DNA of 63,377 nt from Galbitalea sp036266835 (GCA_036266835.1 DATAXD010000043.1:1-63377); one strand, 5' to 3'. Shown: positions 36,991-47,000, numbered from the stretch's first letter. The notes: a model not told the origin generated them from the sequence alone. Program-made: numbers and translations.

Positions 36991-37866
36991 CTAAATGGTG
37001 GCCCACATCTCGCGCTGGTACTTTGCATTTGATTCGAGCAATCGATGACTGCCCCGAAAATGCAGTTCGGAGAATGGCTTCATATCGGCCGTCAGGGCCA
37101 CGCTGAAATCATCGAGGATCACCATGCCGCCGATGTCCAATTCGGTGTGGTGATTTGGGCAAAGGCACAGCAGGTTGGTTAGAGCGTCAGCGCCGAGGTG
37201 CGGCCGACCGAGCGGCTTAACGTGCGCACCCTCCGAGTAGAGCCGCTCTCCGGTGCCTGGGATAACCGTGCCGCAGATCTGGCAAGCATGTGCATACATG
37301 TTCTTTATCTCGCGAGAGAGTGCCGTGTCGCGAATTCGCCGCGACACCGTCGTCACAGCGTATGCAGGATCGATTTCTGGCGCTACACGTGTTACAAGCT
37401 CGGATTGTTCGGGGATCCGCTCCAGCTTGAACTGAATTACTTGAAACTGATCTAGACCTGGCTTCATCCACGCGTCAGTGACCAGGAAAAGCCCGGCGTA
37501 TTGATACCCCACCGGAGGTGCATAGGCGGATCCAGGATGCTTGCCTCGGACCACGCGTACAGGAAGGCCCTCAACCATGCTGGTAATCAGGCCGGCGTTA
37601 CCTGGCGCCGAGGGAGACTGATCGGCGATTTGTCGATGAGTGTTCGGGTCATTTCCGCCGTGCCCGGTGTAGATGATGTAGTCGCCGTGATCCTCGTCGT
37701 CGCGGTAGCCGCCCGAAACAACGATCGAGTCTGCGCCCTCAGATTTCGTCCCAGAAATTCCAGCTTGAATCGGCGCATGCACGTGTCGATCGTGCAGCTC
37801 CTTTCGGTCGATGAACAGGTCGCCGACTTTCACGCCATCGGGCGTGCCAAAGAATCGCGCTGGCAT
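36991..37866 (-). CDS. SRA (YDG) - HNH endonuclease, likely modification-dependent restriction enzyme
   Basis: Residues 5-150 form an SRA/YDG domain, which flips and reads modified cytosine: HVHAPIQAGISGT, SIVVSGGYRDDEDHGDYI and YTGHGG are its core. Residues 195-250 are an HNH nuclease with a zinc knuckle CQICG and the histidine/asparagine motif ALTNLLCLCPNHH. The two-domain layout is known from type IV enzymes that cut DNA carrying methyl- or hydroxymethylcytosine. AGGAGG lies before the ATG at 37866. A NUDIX hydrolase gene is 84 bases upstream on the same strand. Confidence 0.9.
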   Translation of the reverse strand: MPARFFGTPDGVKVGDLFIDRKELHDRHVHAPIQAGISGTKSEGADSIVVSGGYRDDEDHGDYIIYTGHGGNDPNTHRQIADQSPSAPGNAGLITSMVEGLPVRVVRGKHPGSAYAPPVGYQYAGLFLVTDAWMKPGLDQFQVIQFKLERIPEQSELVTRVAPEIDPAYAVTTVSRRIRDTALSREIKNMYAHACQICGTVIPGTGERLYSEGAHVKPLGRPHLGADALTNLLCLCPNHHTELDIGGMVILDDFSVALTADMKPFSELHFRGSHRLLESNAKYQREMWATI

Positions 37867-37950
37867 GTTCCCTCCTCAGCGAAAACATAGTCGTGCGGAA
37901 GCCGACAGTCGAGGTTTGACGGACGCGAACTCGGCCGTAGCTAATGAACG

Positions 37951-38364
37951 TCAGATCGACTTCGATCGGCTGGTCAGATCTGCTTGCACAAGGTGAACTG
38001 CCGCTAGGTCCGCGGGCGCCCACTCAATCGAGCCAAGCACTGACGGTTCTAGCCAGAGGGCAGCCCCGTGCTCGGAGAGCGTCGGCTCGCCCTCCGCAAG
38101 CTCGCAGTAGTAGGTCGTGAGATTGACTACCCCAAACTCGTACTCATGCACGGTCGTCGTGATCTCATCGCCAACTCGAATCTCGCAATCGAGTTCTTCA
38201 CGAATTTCCCGCACAAGCGCGGCAGCAGCCGATTCACCTCGTTCCAGTTTCCCGCCCGGGAACTCCCACTTGCCCGCCAGTGCGCCCGCCGGACCTCGCT
38301 GTGCGCAGAAGATAAGGCCGTTGCGAACGATAACGGCGCCCACGACGTCAATGTGCTTTGGCAT
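37951..38364 (-). CDS. NUDIX hydrolase, (deoxy)nucleoside triphosphate pyrophosphohydrolase (MutT-like)
   Basis: A 137-residue NUDIX protein. The NUDIX box GGKLERGESAAAALVREI continues with REEL and is complete. VGAVIVRNGLIFCAQRG and GKWEFPGG match the MutT/8-oxo-dGTP group. It would hydrolyse oxidised or unusual nucleotides. AGGAG precedes the ATG at 38364. The SRA-HNH gene follows on the same strand, which raises the question whether this enzyme works on modified nucleotides in a defence setting. Confidence 0.9.
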   Translation of the reverse strand: MPKHIDVVGAVIVRNGLIFCAQRGPAGALAGKWEFPGGKLERGESAAAALVREIREELDCEIRVGDEITTTVHEYEFGVVNLTTYYCELAEGEPTLSEHGAALWLEPSVLGSIEWAPADLAAVHLVQADLTSRSKSI

Positions 38365-38813
38365 ATTGACTCCTCTGGGCGCCGCGATGGTGTTTAGCCT
38401 ATTGGCCTTCCCGCTGCTTCGAATTTGTCTTGGATTGTCGCCTCAAGTGCAGTGTCGCCAATTGACGTCGAGCCCAACCGCGGTCCGGCGGGTCGGAGGC
38501 GGAGGATGACCCGGCGCGTCGGTTGTCAGCGTCGAAAATAGTTACCGATTGAACTCCTCTGACGCCATAACCCGTACGGTCATCGTCACGATACCGTTGC
38601 TGCAGGGACCCCCTCGCGGGAATCGTGATTAGCGCACCGTTGTCAGCGCGCGCAAGAGCACAACGGCGTGGGTCTTCGAGACGACAGGCCATGAGCCGAT
38701 CGGGTCTGCGTCGGACATTGCCGGCGGAGCAAGCGCGATCGGGCTCGACCGGCCGGTGCCAGTCGCGCTTCGCGGCTGCTACTCGATCAACGGCGTGCCT
38801 CGACTGGCGACTC
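38365..38813. other. 449-base region without a recognisable gene
   Basis: No frame here has a supported start and family match. The plus strand from about 38635 to 38840 reads as a protein-like stretch (TTAWVFETTGHEPIG, then YSINGVPRLATLS) with no start codon in a good context, which could be a decayed gene. The promoter of the NUDIX gene should lie near 38370-38420. I see no repeat or RNA structure of note. Confidence 0.4.
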
Positions 38814-39281
38814 TTAGCGGAGCGAAGCGAACTGCGCGAGGTAGGTCAGGAGGTACTTGAGCGTGGCCACGACGCCGATGACGAGGCCGGCGATCACCCA
38901 GCCGAGCCCGGTTCTGGTGTTCCCCGCCGACCGTAGCTTCTCGTCGACGCCCAGGCCGACTCCACACAACACAACGGCCGCGATGCTTACTGCACAAAAG
39001 GGGTCGATGATCAGGGACGCGATCCCCAGCACGGCACCGACAAATCCGATCTTGTTCAGTCGCAGCAACTGGGTTGAGGCGGCAACTTTTCGTTCGGCTG
39101 GCAGCGGGGTCGTCGGCGCCGAAACATAGGGATCGGGCCCACCCATGGCCGGAACCAGCGGCGGACCCGATGGCGGAGCGAACACGGGCCGAGTCTGGGC
39201 ACTCCACTGCAGTCCGTCCCACCAGCGCAGCTGGCCCGGGTTCGATGGGTCGGGATACCAGTTTGCTGCCGCGTTACTCAT
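38814..39281 (-). CDS. DUF2510 domain membrane protein
   Basis: A 155-residue protein with the DUF2510 motif at the N-terminus (NWYPDPSNPGQLRWWDGLQW, residues 7-26), a proline-rich linker, and two to three membrane segments (about 82-105 and 125-148). DUF2510 is an actinobacterial module found at the front of many membrane proteins with unknown function. It follows the NERD helicase gene on the same strand after 15 bases, so the two may be co-transcribed. Confidence 0.82.
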   Translation of the reverse strand: MSNAAANWYPDPSNPGQLRWWDGLQWSAQTRPVFAPPSGPPLVPAMGGPDPYVSAPTTPLPAERKVAASTQLLRLNKIGFVGAVLGIASLIIDPFCAVSIAAVVLCGVGLGVDEKLRSAGNTRTGLGWVIAGLVIGVVATLKYLLTYLAQFASLR

Positions 39282-39296
39282 TGCAAGTGCCCACGC

Positions 39297-41360
39297 TTAC
39301 GCCACCCCGACCCACAGCCCATCACGCGCACGAGTCATAGCGACGTAGAGCTCACGACGATCGAGCTCACGCCGCTCCGACTCGGCGTCATCCGTTGACG
39401 ACCACGCTGTCTCGAGCATTTGAGCGGATGCGCGGGCAACAAGCACCTGCTTGAATTCGAGACCCTTCGCGCGCTTGATAGTGCCGACCTTTACGGACGA
39501 CGAAGTGCGCCCGTCGTAGTCAGCGAGAGAAACAGCGGGGATGTGCGCGGCAGCGAGGGCCGCCAGCACCTCCGACGCAACGAAGTTTGTGTGCGTGAGA
39601 ACCGCGATGTCACCGCCCGAGACCCCGCCGGAGATGAGCGACGAAACCTGGGCGACGAGCGAACGGTCGTGACCGGCTCGCGAGTTGAAGCGCGAGACAC
39701 GAGGGCGTGTGCCGTGGCGCACGACATCCGCAGTGTCCGCCGCGATGTCGGCGCCCTCGATGTCGACGAAGTCGTCGCCTCGAACGACGGATGCGGCGAA
39801 GTCCGCGATCTCGACGGTGTTCCGATAGTTCGTGGTCATGACGACGCCGCGGCCAGCGACCGAGACATCCGCCTCGGCCAGCGTGTAGCCGCCGGGGTAG
39901 ATGGTCTGTTGCCCGTCGCCGATCAGGTTCAGGCCGTCGGCGCGGTCGCCGACGATGAGGTGCAACATCCGGATCATCGAGCACGACAGGTCCTGCGCCT
40001 CATCGGCGATAACCGCGGAGTAGCCCTCGAGCGGATGCGCGCGCAGCGACTTCTCGGCGAGCAGGATGACGTCGGCAAAATCGTGGATGCCCGACTCGCG
40101 AAGCGCGAGGTCGTACTCCGCGTACAGCTCCCAGACGGCGTGGCGCGCCTCGGTCGTGAGACGACGACGGCGACCGACTCGAGACAGGCGCGCGTACTCC
40201 TCGAACGTGGTGAGTCCGCGACCCTTGATGACGCTGATGATTTCTTCGCGCCAGTAGTCCTTGTGCGGGTCGATCGCGCCGAGAACGCCGTGGGCGCCGA
40301 CCTCGGTCCACGTCGCCTCGAGGGCGCGTTCCGCCTCGCGTGCATTGAGGTGCACGCGAACTCCGCGCGCGCGAAGCAGGTCGAGCGCGAACGCGTGGAT
40401 GCCGGTGAATTCGATGCGGTCCGCGACATCCGGAGCCATCCGCGCCATCAGCTGCTCCATGACGACGGGAAGCGTGCGAACGAGAGTCGTGACGAGCACT
40501 TTGCCCGGTCGGTTGCGAGCGAGATAGGCGGCTCGGTGCAGCCCAACGACAGTCTTGCCCGTGCCGGCTGCGCCGCGGATGCGGGACGGACCGTTGAACG
40601 ACCGCCGGGCGAGCCGCGCCTGGTCCGGATGCAGGAACGTCATCCAGTCCTCGATCGGCGCTGCCTCGGCGCTGGCCAGAAGGGCCGCTTCGATCTGCTC
40701 GACGGTGACGACCGCCTGCTCGTAGGTCGTCGGGATGACGAGATCCTGCAGCATCAGCTCGACGGTGTTTGTGGTGACCGGCTGCGGGCGGAAGAGCTCC
40801 TCGACCCGGCCAAGCGCCGCATCCACCTCGAGCGGACGCAACCGTGCACCACGATTGAGGATGTAGTCGAGCGCCTCATCCTCACCAATAAGGTCGACGC
40901 CGCCCACGGTGCCGTGGAGGCGGCACTTACCCATGAAGACGGCGACGACGCGGATTTCGCCGGGCGCCATGCCGATCTCGGCGAGCGAGATCTGGGCACG
41001 GTCGGCGAGGCTGCGCAGGTTCTGGAACCGATCGCTGACATCGGCCTTCCCCTGAAAAATTCTGTCGTCCACGAGGGTCACGTCACCCCAGGACTTGGCG
41101 TCGACAATCAGAACGCCGGATGGCCCAACGATCACGAAGTCGACATTCGCGCTGCGCGATCCCGGCCATAGCCGATCGGCCAGAATGTGGAAGCCTTGCT
41201 CCTCGAGCGGACCCAGCATCTTGCCGAGGCGAGCTTCGCTGCGAGCAGCGGCGCGATACCGGCGGTGCATTTCGTGGGCCATGCGCGCCACGATCTCGGC
41301 CTCTTCGGCTTCGAGCTGGTAGTGCGCGGCTCTCTTCGCCGCCGAATGTCCTGCTGGCAT
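39297..41360 (-). CDS. NERD domain - UvrD/Rep-type DNA helicase
   Basis: A 687-residue protein. Residues 40-140 are a NERD (nuclease-related) domain with the core NVDFVIVGPSGVLIVDAKSW. The superfamily 1 helicase has Walker A RGAAGTGKTVVGL near residue 265, the DEAQDLS motif near 455, GDGQQTIYPGGYTL and the C-terminal VAMTRARDGLWVG. Together these suggest a DNA-unwinding enzyme with possible nuclease activity. Such NERD-helicases occur in repair and in defence islands; neighbours here include toxin-antitoxin and restriction genes. The start is an ATG at 41360. Confidence 0.88.
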   Translation of the reverse strand: MPAGHSAAKRAAHYQLEAEEAEIVARMAHEMHRRYRAAARSEARLGKMLGPLEEQGFHILADRLWPGSRSANVDFVIVGPSGVLIVDAKSWGDVTLVDDRIFQGKADVSDRFQNLRSLADRAQISLAEIGMAPGEIRVVAVFMGKCRLHGTVGGVDLIGEDEALDYILNRGARLRPLEVDAALGRVEELFRPQPVTTNTVELMLQDLVIPTTYEQAVVTVEQIEAALLASAEAAPIEDWMTFLHPDQARLARRSFNGPSRIRGAAGTGKTVVGLHRAAYLARNRPGKVLVTTLVRTLPVVMEQLMARMAPDVADRIEFTGIHAFALDLLRARGVRVHLNAREAERALEATWTEVGAHGVLGAIDPHKDYWREEIISVIKGRGLTTFEEYARLSRVGRRRRLTTEARHAVWELYAEYDLALRESGIHDFADVILLAEKSLRAHPLEGYSAVIADEAQDLSCSMIRMLHLIVGDRADGLNLIGDGQQTIYPGGYTLAEADVSVAGRGVVMTTNYRNTVEIADFAASVVRGDDFVDIEGADIAADTADVVRHGTRPRVSRFNSRAGHDRSLVAQVSSLISGGVSGGDIAVLTHTNFVASEVLAALAAAHIPAVSLADYDGRTSSSVKVGTIKRAKGLEFKQVLVARASAQMLETAWSSTDDAESERRELDRRELYVAMTRARDGLWVGVA

Positions 41361-41517
41361 TGCAATTCCCCCGAATTACGGCGGCTCCCCCCGGTGCGCG
41401 CTGCTCCCTTATTCTGTCGCGGATGCGCGCGCTCGCGCTGTGGCCTCTTGTGGGGGTGCTGGCTTGTCCTTCCCGGCGGTCTGAACGGGCTGTTTCCCCC
41501 AGTGGTTACACCGGTGG

Positions 41518-41523
41518 TACAGT
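41518..41523 (+). promoter_or_regulatory. Putative -10 of a leaderless antitoxin transcript
   Basis: TACAGT lies seven bases before the ATG at 41530, so transcription would start at or next to the start codon. The quasi-palindrome TTACACCGGTGGTAC (41506-41520, with core CACCGGTG) overlaps it and is a plausible site for autoregulation by the AbrB-type antitoxin. Confidence 0.4.
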
Positions 41524-41529
41524 TAGTTC

Positions 41530-41775
41530 ATGGGTGCCGGATACTCTGCAAAGGTGGGAAATAAGGGCCGAGTGGTGATTCCCGCCGGACTTCGAGAAAG
41601 CCGGGGGTGGACGGATGACACGGTGCTCGTTTTCCTCGAAGACGGTGACGGCGCGCGAGTGATCGCCCGCAAAGACCTACTCGCGTCTATTCGTCGACAG
41701 CTCGCCGGAACCGACCCCGTCGGCGATTTGATCGCCGAGCGCCGTGCCGCCGCAGCACTCGAGGATCTCACGTGA
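41530..41775 (+). CDS. AbrB/MazE-type antitoxin
   Basis: An 81-residue protein with the SpoVT-AbrB swapped-hairpin fold: AKVGNKGRVVIPAGLRESRG at residues 7-26, then VLVFLEDGDGARVIAR. The remaining helix would bind the toxin. It overlaps the PIN gene by four bases in the antitoxin-first order. No ribosome site is visible, in line with a leaderless start. Confidence 0.88.
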   Translation: MGAGYSAKVGNKGRVVIPAGLRESRGWTDDTVLVFLEDGDGARVIARKDLLASIRRQLAGTDPVGDLIAERRAAAALEDLT

Positions 41776-42137
41776 GAGTCTTCGACTCGTCCGCTCTGCT
41801 GGCACTCCTGCGAGGCGAGACCGGCGGAAAGGTTGTCGACGACTACCTGGGCGAGTCGGGCTGGTGTAGCGCGGCGAATTGGGCCGAAATCGCCGAGAAG
41901 CTGCCTCAACTCGGAGTGAGCTGGGCGGCGGCGCGCGAAGCTCTCCTGACCTACGACCTAAGAGTCGAACCGGTGACTATGGCAGACGCCGAGGCTGCGG
42001 CGGCGCTGTGGGCCGAAGGATCGGGACTATCTCTTGCGGATCGTCTGTGCCTTGCACTCGGTGACCGGTTGAAGGTCCCCATCGTCACCTGCGATAAGGC
42101 ATGGAGCAAACATTCCGGCGTAGTTCTGGTTCGCTAA
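41772..42137 (+). CDS. PIN-domain toxin paired with AbrB-type antitoxin
   Basis: A 121-residue PIN RNase. Acidic residues are visible in MRVFDSSALLALL, ANWAEIAEKL, LSLADRLCLALG and TCDKAW. The GTG start overlaps the antitoxin stop. It is the second toxin-antitoxin pair within 8 kb and belongs to a different antitoxin class from the first. Confidence 0.9.
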   Translation: MRVFDSSALLALLRGETGGKVVDDYLGESGWCSAANWAEIAEKLPQLGVSWAAAREALLTYDLRVEPVTMADAEAAAALWAEGSGLSLADRLCLALGDRLKVPIVTCDKAWSKHSGVVLVR

Positions 42138-42143
42138 CTGGCC

Positions 42144-43076
42144 CTAGGCGAACGCCGCCCGCTGGGCGTCGATGACTGCCTGGATGCCGGGCTTCGCATC
42201 CTTCGCGAACCGCGGGAAGTTCAGGAAGCCGTGCGGCATCGCGGGGAAGTTGATGAGCTTGACCTCGACGCCGGCCTTGCGCAGTGCTTCGGCGTAGAGC
42301 ACGCCGTCATCGTGCAGCGGATCGTGCTCGGCGACCTCGATGAGTGCGGTTGGCAGACCGTTCAGGGAGTTCGCGAGGATGGGCGCATACCGCCAATCGG
42401 TCGCATCGCCCGCGTAGAGCTCGTCGAACCGCTTCATGTCGGCGCCGGTCAGAATGAACGCGTCGGCGTTCGCCCGCCGCGACTCGGTGTCGACCGAGCC
42501 AACGACCGGATACAGCAGCGCCTGGTGCCGGATGTTCGGACCGCCGTTTTCGCGAGCGATCAGGCACACCACCGCCGCGAGGTTGCCGCCCGCGCTCTCG
42601 CCCATGACGCCGAGCTTCGCTGCATCCGCCCCGAGGTCGGACGCGTTCTCGGCGACCCACTTCGTGACCGCGTAGCAGTCATCCACCGCAGCGGGGAACG
42701 GATGCTTCGGCGCGAGCCGGTAGTCGACCGAGACGACAATGGCGTCCACGCCGCGAGCCACGCTGCCGCAGATCCAGTCGCCGCCGCGCAGGTCACCGAA
42801 CACGAATCCGCCGCCGTGGAAGTAGACGACCACCGGCCGCAGCGTGGACGACGCGGCAGCCGGGCGATAGATCCGGATCGGGATGCCATCGACGACACGA
42901 TCCTCGCTGCGAATTCCGGCCGGCTTCGTGCCCATCAGCACCGAGGCGAAGAGCTCGGGCACCTTCATCGACTGCGACTTCGCGATCTCCTCGTCAGTCA
43001 GGCGCGCGACGGATGACAGCTTCTGCCGCCGTAGGTAGCCGCCGACTCGGCGCATGCCTGGTGCCAGAGGTTCCAT
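42144..43076 (-). CDS. Alpha/beta hydrolase, hormone-sensitive-lipase type esterase
   Basis: A 310-residue esterase of the HSL group: oxyanion motif HGGGFVFGDLRGGD, nucleophile GESAGGNLAAV near residue 160, acid in EVAEHDPLHDDG and histidine in MPHGFLNFPRF. The members hydrolyse short to medium acyl esters. It starts at an ATG (43076). It converges with the PIN toxin gene six bases away. Confidence 0.92.
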   Translation of the reverse strand: MEPLAPGMRRVGGYLRRQKLSSVARLTDEEIAKSQSMKVPELFASVLMGTKPAGIRSEDRVVDGIPIRIYRPAAASSTLRPVVVYFHGGGFVFGDLRGGDWICGSVARGVDAIVVSVDYRLAPKHPFPAAVDDCYAVTKWVAENASDLGADAAKLGVMGESAGGNLAAVVCLIARENGGPNIRHQALLYPVVGSVDTESRRANADAFILTGADMKRFDELYAGDATDWRYAPILANSLNGLPTALIEVAEHDPLHDDGVLYAEALRKAGVEVKLINFPAMPHGFLNFPRFAKDAKPGIQAVIDAQRAAFA

Positions 43077-43126
43077 GTGCGGAACTTTACGCGTGTTACT
43101 CCGCTGGTCGTTGGGTCTCGATACGC

Positions 43127-43230
43127 TTCGCTACTCGACCGGCGGGGAGGGGTTCGCTACTCGACCGGCGGGGAGGGCTTCGCTACTTGACCGGCGGGGA
43201 GGGGTTCGCTACTCGACCGGCGGGGAGGGT
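43127..43230. repeat. 4 x 26-bp tandem repeat derived from the dispersed palindrome
   Basis: Units TTCGCTACTCGACCGGCGGG plus GAGGG(G/C) begin at 43127, 43153, 43179 and 43205, exactly 26 bases apart. One C-to-T change occurs in unit three (CTACTTGACC). The first unit is preceded by GGGTCTCGATACGC, so the array looks like an expansion of one half of the dispersed palindromic element. It encodes the last residues of the CPBP protein on the minus strand. Confidence 0.85.
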
Positions 43231-43947
43231 CACCAGAAGTGGGATGAGCACCAGCGAGCGCAGATCGATGAGGGCGTGAACGATCATGACGAGCCAGATC
43301 GAGCCGCTCAATAGATAGAGGAGTGCAAACAGCACCCCGAGCAGCGTCGCGCCGATAACACCGCAGACCTTCTGGTAGATGTGCAGGAGACCAAACAGAA
43401 GGGATGCGATGCCGAATGCCAGCACGCCGTTGCCGGTGATGCCGAACAGCAGCGCCGGCATCCCGAGCCGGAACAGCAGCTCCTCGACGACACCCGCGTT
43501 GAGCGACAGCCCGACGCCGTATTTCAGCTCGCCGCGGGTACGGGGGAGCAGCGATCCGATGTCGCCGATGGCCGGAACATCCGTGAGGTGTCTGCGAAGG
43601 AGCACGACCGGCACCACCATCACGACGATGAAAACCCCGCCCGCACCGATCGCGAGACCCTCGCCGAACGATCCGCCAAGGTGAGTATGAAGCCAGGCCA
43701 GCGGCGGCCACGCCAGCGCGCTTCGGGATGCCGGACCGATGAAATTCCACGATGCGAGCAACACGGCAATCGCCAGCCCGCCAAAAATAAGGAACGATTC
43801 GCGCAACCACTTTCCCAGCACGAGCTGGCGCTGGCGAGTGGTGCGCAGGCGCTTGAACCGGCGGTAATCACGACGATCCCGGTTGGCAGCGCGCACCAGG
43901 AGAAGCGCCGCGACCACCAGAAAGAGCGCGAGTAAGGCCAGTTGCAC
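43183..43947 (-). CDS. CPBP family intramembrane metalloprotease
   Basis: A 254-residue protein with about seven membrane segments. The Abi/CPBP motifs are present: EE and R in NAGVVEELLFRLGMPAL, histidine in LLFGLLHIYQK, and HALIDLRS. These proteases act on prenylated or membrane substrates and in bacteria are linked to immunity to self-made peptides. The start is GTG at 43947. The last 14 residues, LPAGRVANPSPPVK, are translated from the 26-bp tandem repeat, so the original C-terminus has been replaced or extended. Confidence 0.87.
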   Translation of the reverse strand: MQLALLALFLVVAALLLVRAANRDRRDYRRFKRLRTTRQRQLVLGKWLRESFLIFGGLAIAVLLASWNFIGPASRSALAWPPLAWLHTHLGGSFGEGLAIGAGGVFIVVMVVPVVLLRRHLTDVPAIGDIGSLLPRTRGELKYGVGLSLNAGVVEELLFRLGMPALLFGITGNGVLAFGIASLLFGLLHIYQKVCGVIGATLLGVLFALLYLLSGSIWLVMIVHALIDLRSLVLIPLLVTLPAGRVANPSPPVK

Positions 43948-44024
43948 CTCGACATTGTCGCAGGCGTCGAAAGGGTGCCGATAATGAGCACCCGATACCT
44001 ACATAGATAAATCCGGATTTCGGG

Positions 44025-44030
44025 CATAAT
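44025..44030 (+). promoter_or_regulatory. CATAAT element before surface protein 1
   Basis: The block TTTCGGGCATAATCGGCCT (44018-44036) closely matches TTTTGAGTCATAATCGGGCC before the paralogue at 47401. CATAAT is a good -10. It lies 62 bases before the GTG. The region around it is AT-rich compared with the window. Confidence 0.5.
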
Positions 44031-44086
44031 CGGCCTAGTCGCTTTGCCCTGCCCGAGAACTGCCCCCGAAGTTGGTTGGAATCACA

Positions 44087-47000
44087 GTGCGTCGTTTTGT
44101 TCGTGCCATCGTCGTCACCGGCGCCGCGCTTGGCCTTGCCGCCGGCGGTGCCATTGGGCTCGCGGCACCCGCGGGAGCGGACGCGACATTCACGGCGACG
44201 CTCGCGTCGTCGTCAACACTCGTGGCCGGTTCGACTGCCCCGATCGTATTTGGCGGTAGCAAGGACTCCGGCGCCGTCATCACGGACGTCACGGTCGACA
44301 ATCCCGCGCCGCAAGATCTGACGGCTGCCGTCTGCGCGACCGGTGCCGCAGGCAACACCACCTGGAGTTGCACGTATTCGCCAACCAGTGCGCTCGCTGA
44401 GGCAACCGGCAGCACGATAGAGATCGACTACACGAACGTCGACGGATCCGCGAGCCAGGCCACGATCTCGTTCGATGTGGCCGCCGCGCCCGCGAGCACT
44501 CCCGACCCGACCGCGACAGCGGCGCCGGCGCCCACGGCGACGCCCGACCCGACAACGACTCCGGATCCAGGTCCGACACCCGCGCCTGCGACGACACCGG
44601 CGCCTGCAGCAACTCCAGCTCCCGCGGCCGCACCGGCTTTCTCTTCGGCGCCCGCGCCTATGGTCGTCGCCCCGGCATCCGCGGTGCCCGACCTTGCTTC
44701 GGCCTCGACCTTCGAGACACCCAGTTTCGTCGCGACCATCGAGGGATCGACGGATCCGTCCTTTACCGCCGAGATAACGAACGCACCGATCGATGAAGAG
44801 ACTTCCGTCATCCAATTCGCCGGCTCGAAGACGTCGTCCTCAATCCTGGGCAACATGACCGCCTACTTCATAGACACGACTCCGAGCTGCACCGGGGTCG
44901 GGGTCGGGAGCACTGCTTGGTCGTGTCAGGTTGACGTCGAATGGCTGGAGTCCGGCGACGCGAGCATTGTCATCACCGAACAAAATTCCAACGGTACGGT
45001 GCTGCAGAACGTTCTCACGTTTTTGGTGTACTCCGAAGACCCCGAGGGCTCGGTGGCACCTCAGTCCCCCGAAGTCGCCTACGAATTCTCGCCCTCCGGA
45101 GTTTCCGTTAGCTCCGTTCCCACAGGGCAAGGCAACGTGGTCGCAACTGTGATTCGCGCTCTAGGCGAAGGGTACGACGCCATTGCCAACTGTCCTGACG
45201 ACTCCTGGGTCGGCAGCGAACTTGGCTTACTGGGTGCAAACCCGCCGTCCAGCGTGACCTGCTCGGTCAGCGATCTCGGCCCGAGCGACGAAGATGCCCC
45301 GTACGTCGTGCAGAGCGCAGAAGGACTGAAGAGGGATGGGAGAATCGCGGTTTCGAGCGATTACGCCAACGGGGTGTTCTTTGTGCCGGAGAACGACCTG
45401 ACCGCCGACCCGGATGCTCCGCTTACGTTTGCGGAGGATGCCACGAACCGCACGGTGACGATTACCGGCTCCGTGAGCGAGCAGACGGCGGGCGACTACT
45501 ACGGCGAAACGGAATACGGCGAACCCGTTCCCGGCGCCGTTGAGATCCTCGACAGCAACGACGCGGTCGTCTGCTACACGCAGGACTTTCAGCCGATCGA
45601 CGACACCGGCTTTTCTTCCTTCTCCTGCACCTCGCCAACATTGGCCTATGGCACTCACACTCTCAGCGCCGTCATTGCGGATGAAGGAATGCTGGACGGC
45701 GAAGGCGTCGGCATCACACTGGAACAAGCGGGCGTGGATGCCAACGACGGCCAGTACATCACTGGCGCGTTGTCGAGCGCGGTACCAATCGGACCGGTGG
45801 ATTTCCCGGCCCCGGTGATCACGCCGCCTACCAGCACAACGACGGACGACACGACCCCGACCTGGACCTTCACGATTACCGGCAACCTGCAGCCTGGCGG
45901 CACTATCACGATTGCGGGATCCGGCTTGCCAGCAGGCACGTCCGTCGACTCCGTGCTGCATTCGGTGCCGACGGATCTCGGAACGGTCGTCGCCGCGGCC
46001 GATGGGACGTTCGCCAACACGGTGACGATTCCGACTGACGAGCCGGTCGGCGCGCACACGATCCTCGTGACGGCATCCGGCCCGGGGATCGTGACGTCGA
46101 CGCAGCAGCAGCCGATCACGATCACCGCGGTTCCGTCAAACAACAACGGTGACGGCGCATCGACATCGTCACTGCCGACGAGTGCGCACGGCTCGGGCAC
46201 CAATCCGAATGGAACGACCACGGCGATCCAGCCGAACATCCTGACCCAGGCACTGACCCCGATTGCGGATATCGCGGTGCACCCGAACAAGATCGTGTCG
46301 GCGCTTGAGATCGGCCTGGTGCTGCTGCTCCTGGCCGTGCTGCCGGCGCATCTGTTGAACGCCACGATCGCGGAGCAGTCCGATCGGTTCGAGCGCCGGT
46401 TCAAGCGGTTCCCGAAGCGCCCACGCTGGCTGACCGCGCTGATCGATTGGTTTACCTCGGCGCCGGTTGTCGGCGGGCTGGTCGTGACGCTGGTGACGGC
46501 CATCCTGTTCGGATTCGCGGATCCCCGATTCGGCTGGACGCTCGCCTCGCTGCGGTTGATTCTCGCCTGCGGAATCGCGCTGTTCCTCGTCGGATACGTG
46601 GCGAACTGGCTCACGAGCGTGATCGCCCGAGCTCAGTGGCACATCACCGTGCTCGTCAGCACGAGACCGTATGGCCTCATCCTGACCGTGGTCGGCGTGC
46701 TCATCTCGCGCCTGCTGCACTTCTCGCCGGGCTTCCTGATCGGTCTCATCCTGGGCCTGACCATCCAGGGCAAGTCGGCGGCGGGGTTCGCATGGCGCAC
46801 CGTAGTGACGCGAACCTCCATCGTGCTCGTTATGGCGATCGCCGCGTGGATCGGCTACAGCACACTTACCCTCGGTGGCACCGAGGGCGGCACGTTCGGC
46901 ACAGCGTTGCTGGTCGAAACGCTGGTTGCGATCACGACAGAAGGAATTGTCGCGCTGCTGGTCGAGCTGCTGCCACTGCGGTTCCTGGAGGGCGAGCGGG

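Noticed and set aside
38625..38936. Plus-strand frame in the 38.4-38.8 kb gap as a gene
   Set aside because: Overlaps the DUF2510 gene and has shadow-like composition; an alternative frame looks protein-like but has no start, so only a possible remnant is noted.
39420..41171. A 583-codon plus-strand frame opposite the NERD helicase
   Set aside because: Antisense shadow, highly charged with no recognisable domain, while the minus strand has NERD and helicase motifs.
43157..43810. Alternative 217-codon minus-strand frame at the CPBP locus
   Set aside because: Out of frame with the CPBP motifs; it stays open only because of the tandem repeat and GC bias.
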